64,000 nucleotides of DNA from positions 1-64,000 of the forward strand of contig VGZH01000020.1 of assembly GCA_016872645.1 (NCBI GenBank), read 5' to 3'. The DNA comes from Planctomycetota bacterium (GTDB lineage: Bacteria > Planctomycetota > Planctomycetia > Planctomycetales > Planctomycetaceae). The notes under the pieces were generated by a model. It had not been told where the DNA came from, ran no database searches, and saw only the letters and a list, made by a program, of their open reading frames with translations. Positions 35,701-42,857 of this stretch are shown here, in pieces. A program made the translations under genes and the position numbers. Positions within the stretch are counted from its first letter, which is position 1. Each line of letters opens with the position of its first letter.

Positions 35701-35829
35701 GTCACGCTGGCGATCGCGGATATCGAAGAGCTGCGTGAGTCGCCGATCTCGCTGATGCCGGACGATTTGTATCGTCAGCTCAAGCCGCAGGAGTTGCGGG
35801 ATCTGTTTGCGTACCTCGCGAAGGATTGA
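32776..35829 (+). CDS. PVC-type heme-binding CxxCH protein
   Basis: A 1017-residue secreted protein. ATG 32776 (MLRTARRVCFIAIGLLAQLV) follows AGAGG and gives a signal peptide. The N-terminal sorbosone-dehydrogenase-like propeller (about 30-400) has PVAIEFDDRGRLWVIQYLQY and LTFGPDGWLYGCQGST. A HEAT-repeat-like middle follows, then a C-terminal cytochrome c domain with HCAACH (about 896-901), ending in the planctomycete DUF with SPISLMPDDLYRQLKPQEL. An in-frame palindromic insertion lies at about residues 449-468. It is a paralogue of 55083-58205. It probably oxidises a sugar or alcohol and passes electrons to its heme; the substrate is unknown. Confidence 0.9.
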   Translation: MLRTARRVCFIAIGLLAQLVTTVFGQGLSPDEALKRMKVADGFEVSVVASEPLVRQPVAIEFDDRGRLWVIQYLQYPNPEGLKRVQVDRFSRTKYDRVPDPPPKGPRGADRITILEDTDSDGRMDRGKDFIDGLNLTTGIAFGHGGLFVLNVPYLLFYPDKNRDDVPDGDPEVLLSGFGMEDAHSVANSLTFGPDGWLYGCQGSTVTANVRGIEFQQGVWRYHPLTRAFELFCEGGGNSWGLDFDRAGHLLYSTNWGGHVLLHGVQGAYLVKAFAKHGALHNPHAYGFFDHAPHKNFRGGHVTVGGIVYQGDSFPASFRGKYIAGDLLGHGVYWHDIEPRGSTFQTAHGGELLVANDPWFAPTDVTMGPDGAIYVSDWHDSRTAHPDPDAEWDRSNGRIYRIAAKGTKPAAPIDFAKLSDDELLKLHSHRSQWNVRHARQELARRSPPPHDATASGQPVNDHSLTRRAIVEKLQQAALSIRVGESAALEALWSLNACGGFNEALAFQLLDSPYAAVRMWTVRLLGDPQKAVSTEMAHRLDDFAEQDTSVAVRMQLACTAARLPANQALPIINANINRDIDNADPFVPLLWWWAVERHSVSTDNGVDGRNEVMKRFVRPSLWKSKLGSQTLLPRLLRRYAARGTPVDHESCLKLIQAAPNETERDQLSGVLLTGWREAPRKSPSEPAPLSSGLAAHVLARWNMKPDDNALLAFALALREPAAYSRTLREILNSQTNANRRVALLGLFADCVEPDSVEPLLGLTVMSNEPESVRSAALATVSRVSSEEVTSRLLTEFSLFPPNLKTQGIDVLLSRKASAAALLKQVDRGDLKPSELSVDQVRRFALFEDAEVGALVTKHWGKLNAATREEKLAEVRRLNNDLRATGGNIEAGKAVFKKHCAACHQIFGEGTKLGPDLTAANRKDRDYLLISLVDPSVVIRKEFLSHIVQTRDGRVLNGLVIERNDAGLTIANAKNERVTLAIADIEELRESPISLMPDDLYRQLKPQELRDLFAYLAKD
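34122..34178 (+). repeat. In-frame palindromic insertion, 57 bp
   Basis: Two 23-bp arms (34122-34144 and 34156-34178) pair at all but 2 positions. The length is exactly 19 codons and it is translated within the PVC heme gene, ending DHSLTRRA. An 8-C run lies directly before it. The same element occurs at 62266-62355 in another giant gene. Confidence 0.85.
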
Positions 35830-35913
35830 GCGTTGGGCTAACGTGGATGTTGCGCCTTGCGTCGCAGAGGGATTCGGATGCGAGACGCATCCACCACGCA
35901 GAAGGATTGCGGC

Positions 35914-37812
35914 ATGAATGCAACCACGTTGGACGATGTCCTGCGGATTTACGGCATCGAGAATTGGGGAGCGGGCTACTTCTCGATCAATCGAGACGGG
36001 CATCTCGCCGTGCATCCGGCGAAGGGGGACGCGCGCGTCGCCGACGTCTACGAACTGGTGCGTGAGTTGATCGACAAGCGAAAACTCGCGCCGCCGTTCA
36101 TGCTCCGATTTCCGCAGATTCTGGCGGCTCAATTGCAGCGACTGTGCCTGGCCTACGAATCCGCGGCGAAGCAGTTCGAGTACACCGGCGGGCACTTCCC
36201 GGTCTTCCCGATGAAAGTCAATCCGCGGCGCGAGGTCGTCGAGGAATTTCTCCGCGAGGGGCGGAAGCAAAGCGTCGGAGTCGAGTGCGGATCGAAGGCG
36301 GAGTTGTATGCCGCGCTCTCGCTCGAACAGCCGACCGACAGTTTGATGGTCTGCAACGGCTTCAAAGACGAGACGTTCTTGCGGCTGGCGTCGCTCGGAG
36401 TGCCAGCCGGAAAGCGCGTGGTGATCGTGGTCGAGAAACTCAACGAGTTGAAGATGGCATTAAGGGTTGCCGACGATACCGGACAGATGCCGTGGATCGG
36501 GCTGCGGGCCAAGCTGTACTCGAAAGGCTCCGGCAAGTGGGCTTCCTCTGGCGGCGAGTCGGCAAAGTTCGGGCTGACGACGTCTGAGATTTTGGAATGC
36601 GTCCACCTGCTGCAAGCAGCCGGAAAAATCGACTCGCTCAAACTGCTGCACTTTCACATCGGCTCGCAGATCACCGACGTCAAGCGGGTGAAGAACGCGA
36701 TGAAGGAAGCGGCTCGCGTCTACGCCAAGATCCGGCAGATGCGTGTCGCAGTCGAGTACCTCGACATCGGCGGTGGGCTGGGCGTCGATTACGACGGCTC
36801 GAAGACGACGTTTGATGGCTCGGTGAATTACTCGGTCGAGGAGTTCGCCAACAACGTCGTCTACACGATCAAGACCGTCTGCGACGACGAGCAGGTGCCG
36901 CATCCGCATCTCGTCACCGAAAGCGGCCGAGTGATGACGGCGTATCACACTTTGTTCATCACCGAGATTCGCGACGAGATAGAAACCTTCGCCGAAGACA
37001 TTCCGACGGCCGCTGTCGATGACGATGACCCGCAGGTGATCTATGAGCTCAAGTCGCTGCTCGACGGCGTCAGCATCAAGAACTATCGCGAGTACTACCA
37101 TGATGCGCTCGATCAGAAAGACGAACTGCACACACAGTTTAATCTGGGACTGATCAGTCTCGAAGATCGGGCGAAGGGCGAAGTGTTGTTCTGGGAAATC
37201 TGCGCGAAGGCGTCGCAGCTCGCGCATCAGGCAGAGACCGAAGAGCCGGAGTTCGATGAACTCAAACGCATTCTGGCGACGAAGTATCTGTGCAACTTCT
37301 CGGTCTTTCGATCGGCTCCGGACTCGTGGGCGATCAACCAGCTCTTTCCGATCATGCCAATCCATCGGCTCAACGAACGGCCGACCGATTTCGCGACGCT
37401 GGTCGATGTGACCTGTGACTCTGACGGCTGCATCGACCGCTTCGTCGATCTAAAAGACGTCAAGCAAGTTTTGGAACTGCACAAGTTTAACGACCAACCG
37501 TACTTCGTTGCGCTGTTTCTGACCGGAGCGTACCAGGAGGTCATGGGAAGCCATCACAACCTCTTCGGGCATTCGACTGAGGCTCAGGTCGTAATCGACA
37601 CGGATGGCCGGTATCACATCACGAAGCTGATCGCCGGCAGCCGAATCGCTGACATGCTCAGCTTTGCCAAGTATGACAAGCAACAATGCCTGGAGAATTT
37701 CCAGCGGCAGATCGCGGCTCAAGTCACCGCCGGCCGCATCGATCCATCTCGCGCCACCGAGTCGGTGAAGCAGTACGAGTTAGCCGCGAACGGTTCGACC
37801 TATTTGGAGTGA
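35914..37812 (+). CDS. speA: Biosynthetic arginine decarboxylase
   Basis: A 632-residue fold-III PLP enzyme making agmatine from arginine. ATG 35914 (MNATTLDDVLRIYGIENWGA) with AAGGAT upstream. The PLP lysine is Lys101 in FPMKVNPRREVV; VECGSKAEL, LLHFHIGSQITD and YLDIGGGLGVDYDGSKT are the SpeA barrel motifs. Length matches bacterial SpeA (about 630-660). The agmatinase gene starts 5 bp after its stop, so the pair should form a two-step arginine-to-putrescine unit. Confidence 0.95.
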   Translation: MNATTLDDVLRIYGIENWGAGYFSINRDGHLAVHPAKGDARVADVYELVRELIDKRKLAPPFMLRFPQILAAQLQRLCLAYESAAKQFEYTGGHFPVFPMKVNPRREVVEEFLREGRKQSVGVECGSKAELYAALSLEQPTDSLMVCNGFKDETFLRLASLGVPAGKRVVIVVEKLNELKMALRVADDTGQMPWIGLRAKLYSKGSGKWASSGGESAKFGLTTSEILECVHLLQAAGKIDSLKLLHFHIGSQITDVKRVKNAMKEAARVYAKIRQMRVAVEYLDIGGGLGVDYDGSKTTFDGSVNYSVEEFANNVVYTIKTVCDDEQVPHPHLVTESGRVMTAYHTLFITEIRDEIETFAEDIPTAAVDDDDPQVIYELKSLLDGVSIKNYREYYHDALDQKDELHTQFNLGLISLEDRAKGEVLFWEICAKASQLAHQAETEEPEFDELKRILATKYLCNFSVFRSAPDSWAINQLFPIMPIHRLNERPTDFATLVDVTCDSDGCIDRFVDLKDVKQVLELHKFNDQPYFVALFLTGAYQEVMGSHHNLFGHSTEAQVVIDTDGRYHITKLIAGSRIADMLSFAKYDKQQCLENFQRQIAAQVTAGRIDPSRATESVKQYELAANGSTYLE

Positions 37813-37817
37813 TCGTC

Positions 37818-38765
37818 ATGGCCACGACCGGTTCACCGTTTTCTGCTCAGCCGTACCAAGGAATAGCGACTTTCGGTCGGCGTCCACACACGCGCGAGTT
37901 GTCGGGAGTGGACGTTGCGATCCTCGGCGTGCCATACGACAGCTCGACGTCATACCGCAGCGGAGCACGCTTCGGTCCGCGAGCGATCCGCGAGCAGTCG
38001 CTGTTGCTGTGGGGCTACAACAACGCGCAGCAAGTCGCTCCGTTCGAGGTGCTCAACGTCGTCGATTATGGCGACGTCGACATCATCCCGGTCGACATCC
38101 GCGCCACACATCAAGCGATCGAGCAAACCGCCACGACGATCCAGCAAGCAGGACTGCGGCTGATCTCGTTGGGAGGCGATCATTCCATCAGTCTGCCTCT
38201 GCTGCGAGCGCATCACAAACAGCACGGCCCACTGGCGGTCGTCCATTTCGACGCGCATCCCGACACCTGGGATGAGGAGTATCCGACTTTCAAATACAGC
38301 CATGGAACGCCGTTTCGCCGTGCTCTCGAAGAAGGCCTCATCGACACCGCCGCCTATTTACAGATCGGCATTCGAGGCCCAACCGCCGGCCCGCAGGATT
38401 ACGCTGATGCCCGACAACTTGGCGGTCGGCTGATCACTTTTGACGAAGCCACGGAACTGGGGCCAAGTCGACTTCTCGCGGAGATTCACCAGCGAGTCGA
38501 GCAGCGTCCGCTGTACGTCACGCTCGACATCGACGCGATTGATCCCGCCTTCGCTCCCGGCACAGGGACTCCGGAAGTCGGCGGATTCTCCAGCTATCAG
38601 ATGCTGCAACTGCTGCGCGGGCTGAGCGACTTGAATCTGGTCGGAGCCGATCTTGTCGAAGTCTCGCCGCCGTTCGACTCACAACACATCACCGCGATCT
38701 TGGCCGCGAACCTGGTGTTCGAGCTACTCTCTGTGATGGCTCGCAAACCCACGAAGCGAATTTGA
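37818..38765 (+). CDS. speB: Agmatinase (ureohydrolase family)
   Basis: A 315-residue Mn-dependent hydrolase (agmatine to putrescine and urea). ATG 37818 follows GGAG, which overlaps the speA stop. The binuclear metal ligands are present: His122 in GGDHSISLP, Asp145/His147/Asp149 in HFDAHPDTWDE, and Asp237/Asp239 in TLDIDAIDPAFAPGTGTPE. Tandem position after speA supports the agmatinase reading over arginase or guanidinobutyrase. Confidence 0.92.
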   Translation: MATTGSPFSAQPYQGIATFGRRPHTRELSGVDVAILGVPYDSSTSYRSGARFGPRAIREQSLLLWGYNNAQQVAPFEVLNVVDYGDVDIIPVDIRATHQAIEQTATTIQQAGLRLISLGGDHSISLPLLRAHHKQHGPLAVVHFDAHPDTWDEEYPTFKYSHGTPFRRALEEGLIDTAAYLQIGIRGPTAGPQDYADARQLGGRLITFDEATELGPSRLLAEIHQRVEQRPLYVTLDIDAIDPAFAPGTGTPEVGGFSSYQMLQLLRGLSDLNLVGADLVEVSPPFDSQHITAILAANLVFELLSVMARKPTKRI

Positions 38766-38770
38766 AGAAC

Positions 38771-39463
38771 ATGCACATCATTTTTTTCGACATCGATGGA
38801 ACTCTCCTGCACTCCGGTGGCGCGGGCCAGGGAGGCCTTGAGCGCGCGTTGGAGTTGGCATTCGGGGTGACCGCTCCGACGGACGGCATTCCAACGGCGG
38901 GGCGAACCGATCGCGGGATCGGTCGCGATCTGATCCGGTTCCACGGCCTGGAAGAATCCGATTCCACGCATGCACGGTTGCAGGAGACATACTTGAGAGT
39001 GCTGCCGGGCGAATTGGCTCGGCGACAAGGAACCGTCTATCCCGGCGTGCGCGATTTGCTTTCGCGGTTGAGCAGTCGCGAAGACGTGCGCCTCGGATTG
39101 CTTACCGGCAACTACCGCGAGGCGGCTTGGCACAAGCTACGACACTTCGGGTTGGCGGAGCACTTTTCGTTCGGCGGTTTCGGCGATGATCATGCCGACC
39201 GCGATGATGTCGCGCGACAAGCGCTGACGGCAGCGGCAGAGCATCATGCTCCGGAAACAATCAATCGCAACAAGCTATGGGTCATTGGGGACACGCCAGC
39301 GGATGTTCGTTGCGGTCGGGCAATTGGAGCGCGAGTCATTGCTGTCGCCACTGGCAGCTACTCGATCGACGAACTCAGATTGTCTGATCCGGATCATCTC
39401 TTTGCTGATTTCGCGGATGTCGAAACGGTCCTGTCGCTTTGGCCTTCCTCAGAGCGCGGCTGA
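38771..39463 (+). CDS. HAD-family hydrolase (phosphoglycolate phosphatase-like)
   Basis: A 230-residue HAD hydrolase beginning MHIIFFDIDGTLLHSGGAGQ (motif I DxDGT). Motif II is in GLLTGNYREAA, the lysine in HKLRHFGL, and motif IV in VIGDTPADVRCGRAIGARVI. The cap insert follows motif I, as in phosphoglycolate phosphatases. It overlaps the speB stop region (a TTG at 38762 is an alternative start), so it is co-transcribed with speAB. The substrate is not known. Confidence 0.88.
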   Translation: MHIIFFDIDGTLLHSGGAGQGGLERALELAFGVTAPTDGIPTAGRTDRGIGRDLIRFHGLEESDSTHARLQETYLRVLPGELARRQGTVYPGVRDLLSRLSSREDVRLGLLTGNYREAAWHKLRHFGLAEHFSFGGFGDDHADRDDVARQALTAAAEHHAPETINRNKLWVIGDTPADVRCGRAIGARVIAVATGSYSIDELRLSDPDHLFADFADVETVLSLWPSSERG

Positions 39464-39491
39464 TTGACACTCTTCTTGCGCCTCATACAAT
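39464..39491 (+). promoter_or_regulatory. sigma70-type promoter of argB
   Basis: TTGACA (39464-39469) and TACAAT (39486-39491), 16 nt apart. The start site would be near 39498, which rules out an ATG at 39495 as argB start and supports GTG 39528. Confidence 0.7.
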
Positions 39492-39527
39492 CACATGCTT
39501 TCTCACAGCCGATTTCAGGGGTTTTCC

Positions 39528-40400
39528 GTGGACGAAGCGATCCAAAAAGCGAAGGTGCTGATCGAGGCACTGGCTTGGATTCGCCGGTTCCGGGGGAAGC
39601 ATGTCGTCATCAAATTGGGAGGAAGCGCGCTCGAAGAGCGAGACGCCGTGCGCAGCTTTCTGACCGATGTGATCTTTCTGCAATCGGTCGGGCTACGGCC
39701 AATCCTGGTGCATGGGGGCGGCAAAGACATCGACAAGGCGATGGCGGCAGCAGGCATCGCACCTCGCAAAGTACAGGGGCGGCGGTTCACGGATGCCGCA
39801 ACGCTGGAGATCGTCGCACAGGTGTTGGCCGGAGACATCTGCGGCGGGCTCGTCAACGAGATTCGACGACAAGGTGGCAACGCAATCGGGTTGAGTTATC
39901 GGACTCAGAATTGCCTGATCGGAAAAAAACTGGAACTCCCGAGCAACGACGGGCCCGTGGATCTGGGATTCGTTGGCGAGGTGGTCGATATTGACCGTGG
40001 TTTTTTGGACGATGTCTGCTCGGCGGGGGTCATTCCGGTGGTGCCGTCCGTTGCTGTCGATGCGTCGGGGCAGATGCTCAACGTCAACGCAGATACGGCC
40101 GCGGCGGCGATCGCTCGAATACTCAAGGCCGAGAAGCTGGTCTTCGTCAGCGACGTGCCGGGCATCTTTTTGGATCGGAAAAATCCGGCGACATTGCAGT
40201 CGCATCTGACGGCGATCCGTTGTCGCGAACTGATCCGCGACGGCATCATCGACGCCGGAATGGTGCCGAAAGTGGAAGCCGCGCTGGAGGCGCTGCAAGC
40301 CGGCGTCGGGAAAGTTCACGTCGTGGACGGTCGTATGCCGCACTCGGTGCTGCTAGAGATTTACTCTGACACTGGCGTGGGCACGGAGATCGTGCTCTGA
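39528..40400 (+). CDS. argB: Acetylglutamate kinase
   Basis: A 290-residue kinase phosphorylating N-acetylglutamate in arginine synthesis. The GTG start is chosen because AGGGG lies 6 nt upstream and a promoter ends just before it. Conserved signatures: [12 protein letters not shown] (Lys for ATP), [43 protein letters not shown] and [16 protein letters not shown] terminator-like repeat follows, so argD may be transcribed separately. Confidence 0.95.
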   Translation: MDEAIQKAKVLIEALAWIRRFRGKHVVIKLGGSALEERDAVRSFLTDVIFLQSVGLRPILVHGGGKDIDKAMAAAGIAPRKVQGRRFTDAATLEIVAQVLAGDICGGLVNEIRRQGGNAIGLSYRTQNCLIGKKLELPSNDGPVDLGFVGEVVDIDRGFLDDVCSAGVIPVVPSVAVDASGQMLNVNADTAAAAIARILKAEKLVFVSDVPGIFLDRKNPATLQSHLTAIRCRELIRDGIIDAGMVPKVEAALEALQAGVGKVHVVDGRMPHSVLLEIYSDTGVGTEIVL

Positions 40401-40414
40401 TGGTTGCCGCTTCT

Positions 40415-40447
40415 GGAGTGCGGCGGATCTCGCCGCTTTTCTTTTTT
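40415..40447 (+). terminator. Repeat copy acting as terminator between argB and argD
   Basis: The GGAGTGCG...CCGCTTT repeat (40415-40439) contains a 6-bp GC stem (40420-40425 with 40431-40436) followed by TTTTCTTTTTT. It therefore has the form of an intrinsic terminator. Confidence 0.7.
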
Positions 40448-40487
40448 ATGGAATGTCATGTTGTTGGTTTTGTGAGAGGAGATTCCC

Positions 40488-41693
40488 GTGGACGCCGCAG
40501 CGACTCGAAGTAGTGCTCAGACCATCGAACAGTTCGAGAAGTTCGTGATTCCGAACTATCGCCGCTATCCGATCAGTCTGGTGCGCGGCGAAGGTTCGTA
40601 CGTCTGGGATGCCGAAGGGAAACGCTACCTCGATTTGTTTCCCGGTTGGGGCTGCAACATCCTCGGCTACTGTCCACCGCGAGTCATCCGGGCGATTCAG
40701 GAACAGGCCACAAAGCTGATTCACGTCCCGAACACCTGGTACACCGAGGCTCAAGGGGACTTCGCGGAGATGCTCTCGACGCGGGGCTTCGGGAAGGCGT
40801 TTTTCTGCAACAGCGGCGCGGAAGCAAATGAGGCAGCGATCAAGCTGGCTCGACTGCATGCACGCGACGGGCGGTACAAGGTCATCAGCTTCGAGAACAG
40901 CTTTCACGGACGAACGTTTGCAACGGTGACGGCGACAGCTCAGCCGAAGTACCACGATGGTCTCGGCCCGTTGCTGGCGGGATTTCGATACGCCCCGCAC
41001 AACGATCTCGACGCGGTGGCGAAACTGCTCGACCGCGAAACCTGTGCGATCATCATTGAGCCGGTGCAAGGTGAGGGAGGCATCAACCTCCCGATGGAAG
41101 GCTACCTGCAAGGACTGCGAAGACTCGCCGACGAGAACGGTTGCTTGCTGATCTTCGACGAAGTGCAGACCTGCATGGGCCGTACCGGAACATGGTACGG
41201 ATACCAGCAATTCGGAGTTCAGCCCGACATGATCTCGCTGGCCAAAGGGCTGGCGGGCGGTGTCGCTGCCGGAGCGATCCTCTGCAAGAACGAACTCGCT
41301 CCTGATCTGCGTCCCGGTATGCATGCCAGCACCTTCGGAGGAAATCCGCTGGCAATGGCGGCCGGTGTCGCCACGATTCAAACCATCGAAGAAGACGGCC
41401 TGCTGGCGAACTGCCAAGCGATGTCCGATCGCTTTCGGTCACACTTGGAGAAGCTCAAGGCTGAGTTGCCGATCATCTCGCAACTGCGAATCCTTGGGAT
41501 GATGATCGGTCTCGACCTGAGCATCCCGTCCACACCGGCCGTCGCCAAGTGCATGGAGCGGGGACTGCTGATCAATGCGACTCACGATACCGTTGTCCGC
41601 CTGTTGCCGCCTCTGAATGTCACCGCCGAGCAAGTCGACGAGGGCTGTCACGTGTTGGCGACAGTGCTGCAAGAAATGGCGAACGAAGTGTGA
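40488..41693 (+). CDS. argD: Acetylornithine aminotransferase
   Basis: A 401-residue class-III PLP aminotransferase, GTG start with GAGAGGAG 6 nt upstream. Markers: [65 protein letters not shown] and the Schiff-base Lys253 in [10 protein letters not shown]. It acts after argB and argC; argC and argJ are not in the window. The close ArgD relatives SucC/AstC or GabT cannot be fully excluded, but the arg context supports ArgD. Confidence 0.93.
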   Translation: MDAAATRSSAQTIEQFEKFVIPNYRRYPISLVRGEGSYVWDAEGKRYLDLFPGWGCNILGYCPPRVIRAIQEQATKLIHVPNTWYTEAQGDFAEMLSTRGFGKAFFCNSGAEANEAAIKLARLHARDGRYKVISFENSFHGRTFATVTATAQPKYHDGLGPLLAGFRYAPHNDLDAVAKLLDRETCAIIIEPVQGEGGINLPMEGYLQGLRRLADENGCLLIFDEVQTCMGRTGTWYGYQQFGVQPDMISLAKGLAGGVAAGAILCKNELAPDLRPGMHASTFGGNPLAMAAGVATIQTIEEDGLLANCQAMSDRFRSHLEKLKAELPIISQLRILGMMIGLDLSIPSTPAVAKCMERGLLINATHDTVVRLLPPLNVTAEQVDEGCHVLATVLQEMANEV

Positions 41694-41722
41694 TGAACGT
41701 TTCAATTTCCAAAACCCAATGT

Positions 41723-41839
41723 CCAAGGAATGTCCAATGACAAAGCACCAATGACCAAAAAGAGCAGCGATCCAATCCACCTTCCGTAATTAGAGGTTGC
41801 GATTTGGTCATTGATTGGACATTGGCATTTGATCCTTGG
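41723..41839. repeat. Inverted repeat of the 'AATGTCCAATGAC' family
   Basis: Left arm 41723-41759 contains TGTCCAATGACAAAGCACC and CCAATGACCAAA; right arm 41803-41839 is its approximate reverse complement (TTTGGTCATTG ... ATTGGACATTGG ... CCTTGG). It fills most of the argD-argF spacer. Similar low-GC repeats are known to me from spacers of planctomycete genomes. Confidence 0.7.
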
Positions 41840-41878
41840 GCCTTCTTGATCGGCATCTGTCGCTTGGCCCGATCAACT

Positions 41879-42790
41879 ATGAAACATCTCACGTCACTTT
41901 TGAATTTGTCCGTGGACGACGTCCACGCGATTTTGGCGAAGTCGCATGAACTGAAGGCCGGCTGGAAACGCGGTGAGCGGCCAGCTCTGCTGCAAGGCCG
42001 CTACTTGACGCAGGTCTTCGAAAAGCCGTCGTTACGTACGCGAGTCAGCTTTGATGCCGCGATGGCACAGCTCGGTGGGACCGGGAATTTTCTGAGCGGC
42101 CAGGATGCCGGACTAAGCGGACGCGAATCGCTCGCAGATGTCGCCCGCGTCATTAGCGGCTATTCCGATGCGGTCGTGCTGCGCACTTTTTCTCAAAAGC
42201 TGATCGAAGACTTCTCGTCGCATTCGCGCTGTCCGGTGATCAATGGCTTGTCCGACGACGATCATCCTTGCCAAGCGTTGACGGACATCCTGACGCTGCA
42301 AGAGGTCTGGGGAGACGTCCAAGGCAAGCGGCTGGTCTTCGTCGGCGACGGGAACAATGTGGCGAATTCGCTGGCGATGATCGTATCGATGCTGGGCATG
42401 TCGATGACCGTGTGTGCTCCGCGCGACTTCGAATTGGACGAAGCCTTGTTGCAAGCGATTCGGCTGACATTTCCAAATTGTGATATCACCCAACTGACAG
42501 ATCCGGTTGCCGCAGTCTCGACCGCGGACGTCGTCTACACGGACGTCTGGGCGAGCATGGGCCAGGAATCGGAAGCGGATCGCCGCAGTCGCATTTTCTT
42601 CCCGTACCAAGTCAACGCACGACTGATGTCGAAGGCTCCCAGCGGCTGCTTGTTCATGCACGATCTGCCGGCTCGACGAGGTAAGGAAGTCACCGACGAC
42701 GTCATCGACGGTCCAAACAGCATCGTGTTCCAGCAGGCAGAAAATCGCATGCACCTCGCCAAGGGATTGTTGGTCTGGCTGCTCGGTTGA
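41879..42790 (+). CDS. argF: Ornithine carbamoyltransferase-like enzyme
   Basis: A 303-residue carbamoyltransferase, ATG 41879 (MKHLTSLLNLSVDDVHAILA); no clear ribosome-binding site. The carbamoyl-phosphate loop reads FEKPSLRTRVSF (47-58), followed by DDDHPCQALTD. The ornithine motif HCLP is HDLP here (residues 261-264, His-Asp-Leu-Pro), so the usual cysteine is missing. The rest, including NSIVFQQAENRMH, is typical OTC. Context with argB and argD supports citrulline synthesis. Confidence 0.9.
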   Translation: MKHLTSLLNLSVDDVHAILAKSHELKAGWKRGERPALLQGRYLTQVFEKPSLRTRVSFDAAMAQLGGTGNFLSGQDAGLSGRESLADVARVISGYSDAVVLRTFSQKLIEDFSSHSRCPVINGLSDDDHPCQALTDILTLQEVWGDVQGKRLVFVGDGNNVANSLAMIVSMLGMSMTVCAPRDFELDEALLQAIRLTFPNCDITQLTDPVAAVSTADVVYTDVWASMGQESEADRRSRIFFPYQVNARLMSKAPSGCLFMHDLPARRGKEVTDDVIDGPNSIVFQQAENRMHLAKGLLVWLLG

Positions 42791-42857
42791 AGCCGCGGCT
42801 TGCGATTCGATTCCAGCGCCAAATACTCTCTCCGCCGATGCCTTCTGAGGGACGGTT

